This document shows, piece after piece, positions 36,201-41,927 of a stretch of DNA of 64,000 nt. Position 1 is the first letter of the stretch. Each line of letters opens with the position of its first letter. The DNA is taken from contig OW568878.1 of NCBI GenBank assembly GCA_938743325.2, forward strand, positions 248,001 through 312,000, written 5' to 3'. Position numbers and translations under genes: made by a program. The stretch is from Pycnococcus provasolii (Eukaryota; Chlorophyta; Pseudoscourfieldiophyceae; Pseudoscourfieldiales; Pycnococcaceae). The notes under the pieces were generated by a model. That model had not been told where the DNA came from and searched no databases. It worked only from the letters and a program-made list of their open reading frames with translations.

Positions 36201-37329
36201 GACGGATGGTGCCAAATCCCGCGTGCAGCTGTGGCACGGCACACCGCACGCCGCCCTCAACGCGTGTGCCGGCCGACGCCGCGCCACTGGCTGTGAATAC
36301 GCACGCCATTTCAAGTTTCGGTGGAATGCGCGAGCTGGCTATAGTGATGTAAGCGCCACCGGCGATCGCTGGAACTGTTGCAGGCTTGATCGCGAAGAGC
36401 ATCAGGTCGCGCATTACGTACATGTTGTGCCCCTGCATGTCCGACCGCGTCCATGCCGGCAAAAGCCGTCCTCCCGCGCCGTGGCCGGCGCGCAGCGCGA
36501 CGATCGTGCCCATGGGTCGCATCGCGGGCGCGACGCATGCGATTCTCGTTGGTGTCCTCGCGGCGCCACCGACGGAAACACCCCCGCCGAACACGCAGTG
36601 GACAGCAAGCTCGCGCAGCAATCCAAAGCCGAAGACGGTAATCTCGTTACCGCCAAGTTCCGGGCTTGCAGATGGCGCAACGTCCGTGGTGGCTGCTGGT
36701 GGCATGAACGTGAAGGCGACGCCTGCACCGCCGACGAAGTCGCGCCCATTGTTCGCGACGCCAACGTCGGTCGTGAGTGGTGCCGGCGCGCCAACGGGCA
36801 TCGTCACCTCGCATCCCACGAGGCTACTGGAGTAGAATACAGCCTCTGCTGGTAGTCCTGCGCCGGCACGACATGCAGGTGGAAGGGCGTGGTGGAAGTG
36901 CGAGCCTGCAATCTGCGCGACGGTTCCCTCGAATCCGAGCGTGGGCAACACGGCGCCAACCTTCGCATCCTCGAGATAGAGAAATCCCAAGTCGAGCACG
37001 GCGTATTCGGACGTGATGTTGAATATGGTGTAGTCGAGGTGAACAAATCCCGGCCGGCCAGCTGGCGGCGTCTCGCACTGCACGTGCGTCTCGCTGTGCA
37101 CGACGGCGCGTACGATACTCGCGTCGAACTTGCATCCGGTATGTGGCAGCGACGCGAACCCGGTTCCGGTGACGGTGACGACGGTCCCGCCCTTAACGGA
37201 GCCGGCGGCCGGAAAGACGGACGCGATGCGCGGGAAGTCGTATCCCACGGACGTCATGCAGAAAGACGTGAGCAGAAAGACGTGAAGGATGAGCACGAAG
37301 GAGCGCTTGAGTGATTGCGAAGTCGTCAT
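15229..37329 (-). CDS. Giant IPT/TIG - GCC2/GCC3 - multi-TM surface protein (7,366 residues)
   Basis: It starts at the ATG of 37329, giving a signal peptide (SFVLILHVFLLTSFC). An open frame to 37764 adds only low-complexity sequence. Residues about 30-5130 are IPT/TIG domains in series, by spacing about fifty, recognisable from repeated GGxxVxVxGxxF, CxFG and VxCxxP motifs; residues 2323-4467 are a near-identical tandem array. Residues about 5140-5750 are GCC2/GCC3 (ephrin-receptor-like) Cys repeats (CPPGSYNQEYGKSSCKLCP and similar). A Pro-rich linker with NGTNGTSTNGTSG sequons and a long extracellular region follow, then about ten membrane segments from about 6485 to 6960 (first: FLFYILLFIGLGGLAVFI). 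The tail (about 6990-7366) consists of Ser/Asp clusters alternating with short amphipathic helices. There are no introns in 22 kb. It is likely a surface or flagellar receptor or adhesin; function is inferred only. Confidence 0.85.
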   Translation of the reverse strand: MTTSQSLKRSFVLILHVFLLTSFCMTSVGYDFPRIASVFPAAGSVKGGTVVTVTGTGFASLPHTGCKFDASIVRAVVHSETHVQCETPPAGRPGFVHLDYTIFNITSEYAVLDLGFLYLEDAKVGAVLPTLGFEGTVAQIAGSHFHHALPPACRAGAGLPAEAVFYSSSLVGCEVTMPVGAPAPLTTDVGVANNGRDFVGGAGVAFTFMPPAATTDVAPSASPELGGNEITVFGFGLLRELAVHCVFGGGVSVGGAARTPTRIACVAPAMRPMGTIVALRAGHGAGGRLLPAWTRSDMQGHNMYVMRDLMLFAIKPATVPAIAGGAYITIASSRIPPKLEMACVFTASGAASAGTRVEGGVRCAVPQLHAGFGTIRLIRAGGSLLEGGIAWESATPPKVARLFPSAVAPEDVTLVEVFGEDLVSPGSGTSPLACVFGQDRRPVIFTSSSYGRCEAPVHLPTPSVHVRTSLPDAPIAASELSQAPELAVVPAHVIHAAYPPAVAVEGGASVTIAGANFPDDARRLGCRFGSTSPVMALLLNPTRVSCIAPSHGAGRAALDVAADATWSSRVDVPRPELLSLLYSASMDVSTVIPPDLPGGATTVVGATALGSKGTSVVCGFGNGLFSSGTVQDAHTVLCSTPESLCDASMVSVSHGAGGGSLAHPEDAAHAQHQRDLYSGHGFLYGSGIYYRGGVPVILAVDRTNLRGPAGVLFIYGHSFGGDATCEIGDGVASSTRRRTGSQGHFISSTVIACEPASLPRGEYALAITNDDGLTWSAPGPSARVRAALAAKAMLPARGSSEGGTSLVLSASSAQGLGDDASSSGVGDTMRAFDLSEELACVIGTIGPLAAHVRTENTIVCRTPASVPGLARVRISSSLAKLVDAGEWPRGSSRAVAPTFTYTSPTRLDPGTTTPLLIEASGGSLVRMMGVAFPLSGRFSCRFGGKAVPASYVSDGSIALCAAPAGSPGFTSVEVSLNAKDYTATVGDVASQILYTFSPRVRSTQPSLGEITGGQVIHIAGRHFIGSLTAGGGVAAAEANRCAFARAKGASQYSDPLAVHMESLTSAVSSVLTRCEAPAVDAVGPSSLAVLLPAPSGWQELSAMNDASARPTSAQSVPFGFAPVLSIDAVWPQAASESGGSKMTVYVGAGEGHLAAATASFCKFGSIGPVSAHTVEESQVECLLPATYPGAAAVEINPVLGIGGRFTTQELQLTVLPSLATQALVPFGAGSGKEGAGGKSITMVLSIPGMSNGGMPSASSAFGMSLLEGLQCGFDNALTAITSAHEQYVGCTVPSSPSGGAGFAAVRLLVYGQPLSVGPSAVGRAFVAGEDQFIYHESALPYAVDPLATLPHQEVVVHVYGENLYPGVASERGICQIGMFPPSSMHHVSSALVRCVAPPVELEAGALDVELDPHHLAGGGASSAGTGRAPILDAVLLATTAGVEPSTGHFSGGADVVAYGHDLSLVASSTRLTCGFGTIIVSARTSGDHANCVSPAHADGRTQFRLGVNAGRDSSADHATFSYLRSPTSTTIFPLHGHTDGSSMVTVSGVGFAAATMSDDPRNGGSIVCRFGEASSLGIALSDNLAVCRYPEQRPGFQHVQICAPPCTDEPAFGLNEIDVGGVRVRDDDAIFEYRTGYDVIDYMPKEFASCGHTPMYVTGAHFTQDIDVLTANGIVHATDVHFVSTALLHAFVPHQNIIFALYQDEVEMGFRTSNDASVKRIGMTTYYAAPKWTSIDPKTINSAGGTTVTLSGDNFTDTPQAYVAFGPIYVFDVTVTGRTQQVIKSPAIAPFDDAVAKLYELTIGLHPLSREACLDVPGATNTRTYFNADLKIVSTEGDDALTPAQVAGFATTATPRILSVNLLAGHTPGGTRIYIRGTGFDRSSLSCRFGVTQAAATWLSNFQMICHAPAMQAGFTTFEIINGLLTSSAGSQYLYLARAFVKNLVMPYERELGGSILPIVGENFVDLTNYIDLGGVGQSACRVGTYPTSPTLFISSVLLLCETPASNAGDHVVEVSNNNEDWTINLNTITYIPDVEPTGIYPYRGMQDGGQTVTITGEGFVEESTFECGFGTLRPIAGAWLSPSEILCAAPSHYESYVPLTTGLNVLQHSWMGATFKYIVRSIVQSMHKFDGPTTGGTLVLLEGLAIEMQEDMVCHFGGNGFVEARINLEGTRVACMGSPSHSAGFASIRLTDVYDDRRLNEEKMFLFVEPATILQVVPSHGTEAGGTIVDILGKDMVQLPQTPNSEGRFVSVGYAAILDSTFVSSVHLRFELPEYGEGVVNIEVATDSNGTDFSTSSLDFSIFIDPEVYAVQNFHDGDTQGIDEGGAEVRVYSLGLQSTEQLGCRFGTLGPVEATLVLEGEASCVSPAHIEGAVPVELTVNARDFTSSEALYTYEKAARSYVSALTPSFGSSQGGASVTLVGAGFVPRADLRCRFGGESAPGMYVSSNVVICAAPPGRHVGFASVDVGKARYESVYEYREDPRVDMVTPKVGASSGGSVVHVSGRELAAETYCVIGLAGPTSATLVSTSLMACETPAHDEGVASVSMSADPLGMQLSAHVGSFEFMHLSGVDGVSTPSGTDEGGAEVRVYSLGLQSTEQLGCRFGTLGPVEATLVLEGEASCVSPAHIEGAVPVELTVNARDFTSSEALYTYEKAARSYVSALTPSFGSSQGGASVTLVGAGFVPRADLRCRFGGESAPGMYVSSNVVICAAPPGRHVGFASVDVGKARYESVYEYREDPRVDMVTPKVGASSGGSVVHVSGRELAAETYCVIGLAGPTSATLVSTSLMACETPAHDEGVASVSMSADPVGMQLSSHVGSFEFMHLSGVDGVSTPSGTDEGGAEVRVYSLGLQSTEQLGCRFGTLGPVEATLVLEGEASCVSPAHIEGAVPVELTVNARDFTSSEALYTYEKAARSYVSALTPSFGSSQGGASVTLVGAGFVPRADLRCRFGGESAPGMYVSSDMVSCYVPGSMGGAHFTSVTLDGASASAESLYAYREDPRVDMVTPKVGASSGGSVVHVSGRELAAETYCVIGLAGPTSATLVSTSLMACETPAHDEGVASVSMSADPVGMQLSSHVGSFEFMHLSGVDGVSTPSGTDEGGAEVRVYSLGLQSTEQLGCRFGTLGPVEATLVLEGEASCVSPAHIEGAVPVELTVNARDFTSSEALYTYEKAARSYVSALTPSFGSSQGGASVTLVGAGFVPRADLRCRFGGESAPGMYVSSDMVSCYVPGSMGGAHFTSVTLDGASASAESLYSYREDPRVDMVTPKVGASSGGSVVHVSGRELAAETYCVIGLAGPTSATLVSTSLMACETPAHDEGVASVSMSADPVGMQLSSHVGSFEFMYLSGVDGVSTPSGTDEGGAEVRVYSLGLQSTEQLGCRFGTLGPVEATLVLEGEASCVSPAHIEGAVPVELTVNARDFTSSEALYTYEKAARSYVSALTPSFGSSQGGASVTLVGAGFVPRADLRCRFGGESAPGMYVSSDMVSCYVPGSMGGAHFTSVTLDGASASAESLYSYREDPRVDMVTPKVGASSGGSVVHVSGRELAAETYCVIGLAGPTSATLVSTSLMACETPAHDEGVASVSMSADPVGMQLSSHVGSFEFMHLSGVDGVSTPSGTDEGGAEVRVYSLGLQSTEQLGCRFGTLGPVEATHVLEGEASCVSPAHIEGAVPVELTVNARDFTSSEALYTYEKAARSYVSALTPSFGSSQGGASVTLVGAGFVPRADLRCRFGGESAPGMYVSSDMVSCYVPGSMGGAHFTSVTLDGASASAESLYAYREDPRVDMVTPKVGASSGGSVVHVSGRELAAETYCVIGLAGPTSATLVSTSLMACETPAHDEGVASVSMSADPVGMQLSSHVGSFEFMHLSGVDGVSTPSGTDEGGAEVRVYSLGLQSTEQLGCRFGTLGPVEATLVLEGEASCVSPAHIEGAVPVELTVNARDFTSSEALYTYEKAARSYVSALTPSFGSSQGGASVTLVGAGFVPRADLRCRFGGESAPGMYVSSNVVICAAPPGRHVGFASVDVGKARYESVYEYREDPRVDMVTPKVGASSGGSVVHVSGRELAAETYCVIGLAGPTSATLVSTSLMACETPAHDEGVASVSMSADPVGMQLSSHVGSFEFMHLSGVDGVSTPSGTDEGGAEVRVYSLGLQSTEQLGCRFGTLGPVEATLVLEGEASCVSPAHIEGAVPVELTVNARDFTSSEALYTYEKAARSYVSALTPSFGSSQGGASVTLVGAGFVPRADLRCRFGGESAPGMYVSSNVVICAAPPGRHVGFASVDVGKARYESVYEYREDPRVDMVTPKVGASSGGSVVHVSGRELAAETYCVIGLAGPTSATLVSTSLMACETPAHDEGVASVSMSADPLGMQLSSHVGSFEFMHLSGVDGVSTPSGTDEGGAEVRVYSLGLQSTEQLGCRFGTLGPVEATLVLEGEASCVSPAHVEGAVPVELTVNARDFTSSEAMFTFISLLRASVEDISPSRSYVGADGYAVVHVGGMSSLNPLFSPLCKLGGIVAQSVGSGGGDIMLCSLSDITSQGFASVTINAFGKDPGRLRSKDIFTIEGALPMQQYLIRPSVALSDGGTIVFTEGDHLIGEEILCDEVGQFSSARQISSALISCESRNNPEGMGEVNLAIVSIGEEPVRNTASGLGLEFVRPMDSTGIHPSAGSGMGGATVSVYATVDTEALSDLSCHIGTIGPLIGRHIASGHIECVTPAHAVDMRVPAGASLSQISTQFAFGGTTPLASYMFASDPELRAIIPHASVIRMEAVSFEVHGARLSSDMACLIGSHVTAAFAMSASAAVCTAPVDGRAGFSEVSLQVTMPDSPSVPISTKRVGSDPITLEFFEPSIARVIMPTIVDANSPEPILLFGEHLLGDVCVFSAEASRGDLLSSTVLRCPAPAGMQTWEFVNVGWKDESVHVARVGAGGDGVGVTLHRAPPMRISGAQPLAGPEAGGSIVSVFGDNFLSDSMSSQIVLRASSLLQGATHSAMACRFGPIQPVHARVESPHLLKCLSPASYPGGDGLLSVSMDRGRSFVSSLPMLTFEPRQPATIRAVVPNVGVMTGGTPVFIVGYNFVNSSMLKCRFGATESEATFLSSASVLCVAPRAARAGPVFIELSTNGADYTADRMLFTYTVCPSGSYCPASSGEPIKSPRGSFCPGQGNTNFTLCPPGTIQPHEGSSGCLPSPAGHYAPDFGLVTATVCPPGWICDETGLRILIKPCVAGHYCLEGTWTANFTDFEVPERPLPCPFGYYCGPGATTDKSIIGNYTTPQPCYAGYVCEPGSQTPQGSGPCPSGMYCPPGRMIACPPRAYCPGVANTEPRLCPPGSYNQEYGKSSCKLCPLGTICPGFAREYPVICPRGFLCDILGLAEASKRCPAGHYCLANTLTMNPLASLDEAQLLRSSPLALNVENFRPKPCLPATYCTSGVTGNVTIEGDFSAPQPCKEGSYCEWATSDRQTDVLQTQETEGGETGIDISNPMFKCPAGHYCPKGTYIPIPAPRGSFARGIGNAQPTPCLPGTYTHYEGFDSCLPCPAGYEAPFDGTFKPSICRAGTFRSLRDSITCRNCPMGSWSPATGVTEESLCIPCNPGTVCGVEGMQNNKPFGEDLKIPTNEFVTACEDAQSKLGENADPEADASCYMVETQPLGKATLCPEGYVCDARTTTATEKCPDGYYCGYGTTPESQFHNLCPAGYYCPEGASASSRFQFICQRCHYCPAGTGVILPRCVEGTESSPGATAIFDCRADGITFWQVQPLRSDQLMYVWARELGNLATGDSNSTGDGEGGTQPYDPSYDYSVLAGFPPSPPPPTPPGLPPDAVLAPPPPTPVEVLDASSVNGTNGTSTNGTSGIDTTSGPVDLAPCLGKNFHRLEPEIVFVERDLLSAVFQPKIPYNDTLGRVMTKYKLKHNNVAKLTFDFRNINPEIYYSLHYEIIVFTGNAVDRTACVKDTAERKRVPCPPYDTGDGINVKTMGIIEDRQYEEKCPPSTSAIELPYWLSFWSPPEGNPIKDPTKPYEGLDFVRKRTVVELNIMGLIETEFRVEIRLLHGLYQAQSRDGFQDTLCMEMTESVRAAGAPDSAFHVITPRNDDYQLPLNIPLTEIRFRQLSKEYIYCNEDNPFPACRNAEPNFAMSFNSSRSSEVKEYYAFLEANPDFFAKKDGTDEVLDLGVDLVLARRRMLGRSGANHNVSVSIGDPLAATRGRRRTLLQSEDAINQATAAAGELASQNDGTVVSNLVSDIIEIEKNVLEDPSQYWKGDRDLFAASYLPFFSACRGFDSYMHLYQILEIPYQKYELTSSTGEASTIGNYGGCDLVTPEETIFIFQWAPQQQMPNADGCNLEFQCLYEENILEAAALSRWFEAEQDTLFYITESPEPNKKMFQSSMLARDDTDPPMDTSAYAADIASQSIIPVTFTSAAGQYQKGTAPTSVSMDMSFWQKSFYDKQMVEIELTLDEFVNVKKHDGEYKLSISLEALNWFNLLNSFRYDFLFYILLFIGLGGLAVFINASFWLLNRICTRLREPPKFRFLPYLSVATTAPFYGTILAMIPFFTAQYGVRLLIANIGIDGFPDDLDNLGKTLSSNEVTRAMNGRMAVCFMVVSVFMMVASSKILVPKRATTDGMFIEEDEDTIFHPEAWKRSHYILINILVNGLNIALIEFSFTTFYSENFFTVFVAMKALHLVVENYVGEFLQEDLVSCPTSVGLAMTGGLVTIAAEDFTDFTLGTYMDFVISLGEYVFLDAALGAVFQYVGRANSFITRTYYRLRGNLVAADLAGGYVESEESVVEDLMSFLTGWGVNSVTLIMTPFMIYFYFDFNEQLQFAELFGIRTKDLIIYILFALVIMPFQMVMDIFIFNTQELFHGWKVYEYMKYASYRFNNRSARWKGFEAQTDQSISESLRSIDLLCFSSQFYFIVGIAGTGVFVFALSIAMMLRVEYNMFKDPMLSFCCLLTLGSCSMVQRAAMLIANYGGLWAIKSDGRNFSDGLLDDPDELPFETVKQDIQDEGRGGRWSSIDDLTVADLTSTAFRHRFLEYNRSWILEQLTEILTPRTAKRLSKLRKGGARVSISDDSDSDDDGPEMRFEGPVNLSPSSYGILRLWLSHARQSASGHFGRRVGGLSSSSDSDSDGGIAARMRRFGGPVRLSDDAQALLLGWLAAARQARGERGTTKRALSSSDDDSSSDGSERGRRMRNLGPVILAPRSRMMLVTWLSHARASGQRKAMHSKPAQQAVLSSESDDDSGSDDAAAAMTRSTKMVLHPQSLSLIRQWLDAAKKRRGTAQKSRDNLMLSDLDTETDMDDVGGRFRNAPIPRPDGAAAHVLREWIKNMRRKLAERALLDSSTDSGDGGGGGGGGGGGRRLLSSTSDDD
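15240..16160 (-). other. Cytoplasmic tail repeats of the giant IPT protein
   Basis: This is coding DNA for about five degenerate repeats. Each has an acidic Ser/Asp cluster (LSSSSDSDSDGG, LSSSDDDSSSDG, LSSESDDDSGSDD) followed by a short block with the core LxxWLxxAR (ILRLWLSHARQS, LLLGWLAAARQA, MLVTWLSHARAS, LIRQWLDAAKKR, VLREWIKNMRRK). The acidic clusters are typical CK2 phosphorylation contexts. The repeat is not one I recognise. Confidence 0.75.
23930..30363. repeat. Eight tandem 774/783-bp coding units plus a partial ninth
   Basis: Using the recurring motif cgccctcgtc as anchor (30351, 29577, 28803, 28020, 27237, 26454, 25671, 24897, 24123), unit lengths in the coding direction are 774, 774, 783, 783, 783, 783, 774, 774 bp. 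Each encodes three IPT domains. The two unit types differ only in the second half of the middle domain: type A reads VVICAAPPGRHVGFASVDV, type B reads MVSCYVPGSMGGAHFTSVTL and is three residues longer. Elsewhere copies differ by only scattered bases, indicating recent duplication or ongoing gene conversion. The partial ninth unit diverges after about 190 bp. Confidence 0.95.
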
Positions 37330-37876
37330 GACGAAAGCGCCGAATGAAAATAATGGGAACGTGAATGTGGATGTGAATGTGGACGTGGATGTAGAAAAAG
37401 TCGCATGCGAACGTGCAAGTGTTCTTCCACTTCTGCAAGTTCTTCTTCTTCGAAACACCCACACTGTGAACGCCCATGTGAAAGTGCTGAAAGCTAGCAG
37501 ACATAACAACATACAAGAGCATACAAGAGTGAAAAACTCATATGCATAGGAATACAAATCACAACATGAAGAAGGCGTGAAGATGAAGAAGAAGCCAAGG
37601 CTGAAGATTTTGAAGAAGAAGCCAAGGCTGAAGATGGGAAGCAGCCACGGCGACCAAGACGGCCAAGACGGCCAAGGCGGCCAAGACGGCGTGGCTGCTG
37701 CCACCACACCTCCTCCTCCTCCTCCTCCCCCTCCCCCTCCAGGCTCTTCTCGAGAGAAGGCCATGGCGCCTGTTTTCGCTGGGCAAGGCGGGGCTCGTGG
37801 AAACTAATATCCCCCACCAACAGGACACACTCCCGCCACATGGCTCACTCACCCCCCTGTTAGGTGCCAGGGACCG

Positions 37877-38075
37877 CTAACCCTAGCAATAACCCTACAC
37901 CCTAACCCAAAACCATACACCCAAAACCATACACCCTCCACCCTCCACCCTCCACCCTCCACCCTCCACCCTACACCCTACACCCTACACCCTACACCCT
38001 ACACCCTACCCTTACACCCAAAACCCTACACCCAAAACCCAAAACCCTACACCTACACCCTTGACCCTACCTCTA
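37877..38075. repeat. Degenerate telomere-like minisatellite
   Basis: The tract has runs of ccctaac, ccctaca, ccctcca and aaaaccctacac in one orientation. It is close to a CCCTAA telomere repeat but heavily degenerate, interstitial, and flanked by unique sequence on both sides. Confidence 0.85.
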
Positions 38076-38394
38076 CTTCCTACCAACTACGAGCGATGGA
38101 GGAGGCGACGGGTGAGAGCGATGGAGGAGGCGACGGGTGGCTACCTTAAGCGCGGTTTGACTAACTACAGTAGTACTAAGATGCCAAGCAAGGGTGCATG
38201 AGAAGGTTGTTAAGCCTTAGTTAGCGTGGAGTAAACTTACCACTATCTATGCGAGCAACTTATTAACTACTGTATGTACAGTACCTATTAACTAGAATTA
38301 TCACCTATTTAAGTACTATGTACTGTACATACAGCACAGTACTTTATGTGTTACAGGTACCTACCTTATTATCTAACCTTGCCCCCCCCATATG

Positions 38395-38464
38395 TACACA
38401 CACACTCACTCACACTCACACTCACACTCACACTCACACACACTCACACTCACACTCACACACA
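38395..38464. repeat. (CACTCA)n simple repeat
   Basis: About 70 bp of acacac/actcac units lie immediately downstream (minus-strand sense) of the polycystin stop codon. Confidence 0.9.
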
Positions 38465-38492
38465 ATTAAAGACGAAGTTGCCCACCTTAAGG

Positions 38493-41400
38493 CTATGATT
38501 TCTTCATCATCATCAGCGGGTCACCCACGACGTCTTCGGACGTGGGACTTCCAGCGAATGACTCTTGATGCTTCGCACCAAGCGCTATCGTCGATAAATC
38601 AACCACGGCACCCAAGGCTTGCATCATGTCCAGCGTAATGCTAGCCATGCCGCGCGTCGTGTCGTACCCTCTCTTAAGGCTCAGCTGCACCAGCGGCAAG
38701 CCACGGTACAAGTCGAACTCCGAGCCACCACGGACTCCAATGTCGCCAAGAATACGCCTCGCCACAACTTTGCAGGCATTCATCTGCGCATTCTTAATCT
38801 CCTCATCGTTCATACCATTCAGCATGCTCTGAACCTCGTCTTTTTTCAGGTGACGATCTTGTCCAAAGCTCCGATAACGAGTCAACTTGTGATGATGATC
38901 GCTGCCAAATACATGCTCGTACTCCGATTGGGGCACGAAATTGAAGAGCGAGTAATCCAGCTTCGGAAGAGCACGCGCCTGTTTCATCCGCGCCAACGCA
39001 TCCACGCGACCGGATTTGGCTCGTTTAAATGGGGTTGAGGTTGAGGCATCGGACAATTTCATACTTGCGATACTTGCGAGATCGCTCTTCGGGGCCTTCA
39101 AAGAATTCGATGGCGCCGCGGTGAATCCTGCTGCCCATCCTGCGCGTGTTTGCATCGTTCGGATATCCTTCAAACACCTCATGTGTAGATCGTGGATCAT
39201 CTCTCCCGTAGCTATTACACCGACAGTGCCAACAATGGGAAGATTGATTGATCGGTAATGCGCGTGGTTCATACGAAGCCATCGAGCTCCTTGAGCCTGC
39301 AATTGTTCGTCACTCATTTCTTCAAGCTTATGCTCCCGGGAGAGGTCGAGCGTCGCGGCAGTCTTGCGATCAATTACACCGTCAGAAAGATCCTCCGCGC
39401 GGTTCGCCGCATTCACGAGTCGTGCCAGCGCTCGCTGAAGCTCCACAATTTCGTGCCTCGCATCTTGACGTTCCTGTGCCGAGGCGGATCCCTTCGTGAG
39501 TACGTTGCGCTTCATACGAATTGCATGGTGTATCCCTGACCAGATTTGCTTCCTTTTTTGCTCCATCGCGTTCTTCGCATTCGTGTGCTCCACAGCCGAG
39601 TGAACTCCCCGCGTTTCGCGATCCATCAAAGTCTTTGAAGCCATGAGGCCAGTCAGGACATTTTCCTCAAAAAATCGGCTTTCAAATGCTGTCGATTTAC
39701 GCGGCACCTTGCCACCATGACTTGCCTTATCGCCAGGCGGCCAGACGGAAAATGTTCTCTCCACTGCCTGCGTTTTCGTGATGTACGCTTGCATGCGAAG
39801 ACAGCGCTTCAAAAAATTCGAACCTTTATCCTTAAGCAGAGCAACTCCAATCCACTTCAAGTCAAGTGCCTTGAGGATGCTAATCACGATCTGCAAATAT
39901 GGGCCATATTGTGATGTTGGCGAGGCTGTCACCTTCCTAAATAGCAGTTCGCCATCACTCAGGTTAGCTTCTCGGAACTCAGAAGACTTCCGTTTTTGTT
40001 CCTGCTCCTGCACGTAATAATCGACGATAATTGCCATGAAGAATTGAATAAGAATGTACCACATGTAGAATGGGTAGGCGGCATAAAATAGGCCAACCAC
40101 TACATCCGTGATCGCATCATTCAACACACCAGCAGGCATAATCGCCTCACGAATAAAATTACCCTCATCGGCAAGAGCATACTCGAAGAGCTCAGTCTGA
40201 GCTTTATTGAAAGTATTGAGATGCTCGATATGATCGCCCAGAATCATGAGAGCTATAAATGCAAATCCCCATGTCAAGAATGCTATAACCACGGTGAGCA
40301 CCGCTAAATCAGGAATTGCACGCTGCATGGCACGCGTGAATGGATAAAAGGCGCTAGTTCTGCTGAGCAGACCCATTAGGTTACCGACGATGAGCAGTAG
40401 AATGGGCAATTGCAAGAACGTGTGGGACTGCCAGATCTGAACCATGCTGTCGATACGATCGAGTATGTGTAAGTACTCGCTGCGCTCTTGCCCATCAATC
40501 GGCAACGACATGCGCCACGCTCCGATAGGCATGCCAGGCGACACGTCCTGCGAAGCCGCGAGTCGCTTCGGCAAAAGCCAGCGTGCGTCCGCGCTGCCGA
40601 CATTATCGTAAAACTAGAGAGTGCATGTGTGCGTGTGTGTGTGTGATGTTAGTGCTTGTGTTAGCGCCGTGAAAATTGTTGTGCCTGGACACAAACAAAC
40701 AAAGCAAAGTAAAACAAAGCAAAATTCTCTCCACAAAGAAAGAAAAACGAAACGTACCTGGTACACATCCTTGTATCCAAACGTTTTTGAGTAGTTGAGA
40801 GAGTAGTACCATTTTAAGACAATAGAAGATCCGATCAGCATGGGGATGGCTAGATTGTCGAGATCTGACACGACATCCCACGAACTGTAAAGCAAGAATG
40901 AAGACCTTACGACAGCAAAGCGATTTTGCCGCTTCGTATTTTCGGCGTGAGCACGTCTTGCACGCTTTGCAAGTATGAGTAGCTCGTTCAATGTCAAAAA
41001 CGTGGTGATGCCCACGAATAGTACTTCGAAAATTAGGCATATCATGCCACGTCTGCTCGTGAAATAATTATAGTCGGCAGGAAGCATGGTTGTGGTTGGC
41101 GTGGCAAAATATTCGCCTGACGGGCCGCGTTCGTATGTGATCGTCACATCCATGATTGTGTCAAGCTTATGATTATGCATGGGAATACGAACGATCATAG
41201 CTTCCGTGCGATTGTCAAGAAATTGGCCATAGGCCATGGAACCGAGAATTTTTCGTGCCCTTGTCGACGAAATGCTGCCAGTGATGAATACCTCAAATGT
41301 TGAGTCCGCGCCAGAACGAGTATCACCATAACTGTACGATGCGTTGTAGTATGCATAGGGTGCGCCCGTTTTGTTGCGGATCTCACCACGCGACGCATTA

Positions 41401-41882
41401 TAAAATGCATCCATGTGTGGCGCTAAGTTGGGATTGTACAGCAGGCTGTCCAAAAGATCTGTGTGTAATTCAGAACGCTGAATATGTGTAATCGATGCAT
41501 CAAATCCATAAGGCGCGCCTCGGCTGACAGATGCGCATCCACCAGCCGAGAAGAGGGGAGCGAACCGCTTCTTAAATCGGCGATCGGCGGGACATCCGAT
41601 AGGGCGTTCTCGACGGATTGTTTTGATATATAAGCCACCAATCACTCGCATATCGTCAAGGGCGCCCAACGCACGTGGCTTGCTATATTTGATCCAGTCA
41701 GTTGAAGCCAATTTCTCAATGAAAGACTGCTGCTTTTGGTCAGTCGACAGGTAGCCAGCTCGATCCGCAATTCCAGTCTTACCGGGCGCCGCAAGTAATT
41801 TAGCTCTGGACGTGGTAGAGGTCGAAGTTCGGAGAAGCTTACGCGAAGCTGCATTGGCAGTGTTATTTTCCACCGCAGCCAA

Positions 41883-41927
<45 letters not shown>

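Larger units (their letters stand above)
37330..38492. other. Intergenic region between the two giant genes
   Basis: From the 37329 start upward: GT-rich leader (gaatgtggatgtg repeats), a CT-rich tract, the telomere-like minisatellite, a 23-bp duplication near 38095-38140 (gagcgatggaggaggcgacg), an inverted repeat (38270-38283 with 38321-38334, ctgtatgtacagta) and a CACTCA simple repeat just beyond the stop of the polycystin gene. An open frame at 37559-37852 is a low-complexity shadow. Confidence 0.6.

Noticed and set aside
37330-37764. N-terminal extension of the IPT giant
   Set aside because: Low-complexity Trp/Pro/Phe sequence before a clean signal peptide at 37329; more likely leader and promoter.
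37877-38075. Chromosome end (true telomere)
   Set aside because: The repeats are degenerate and unique coding sequence continues on both sides.
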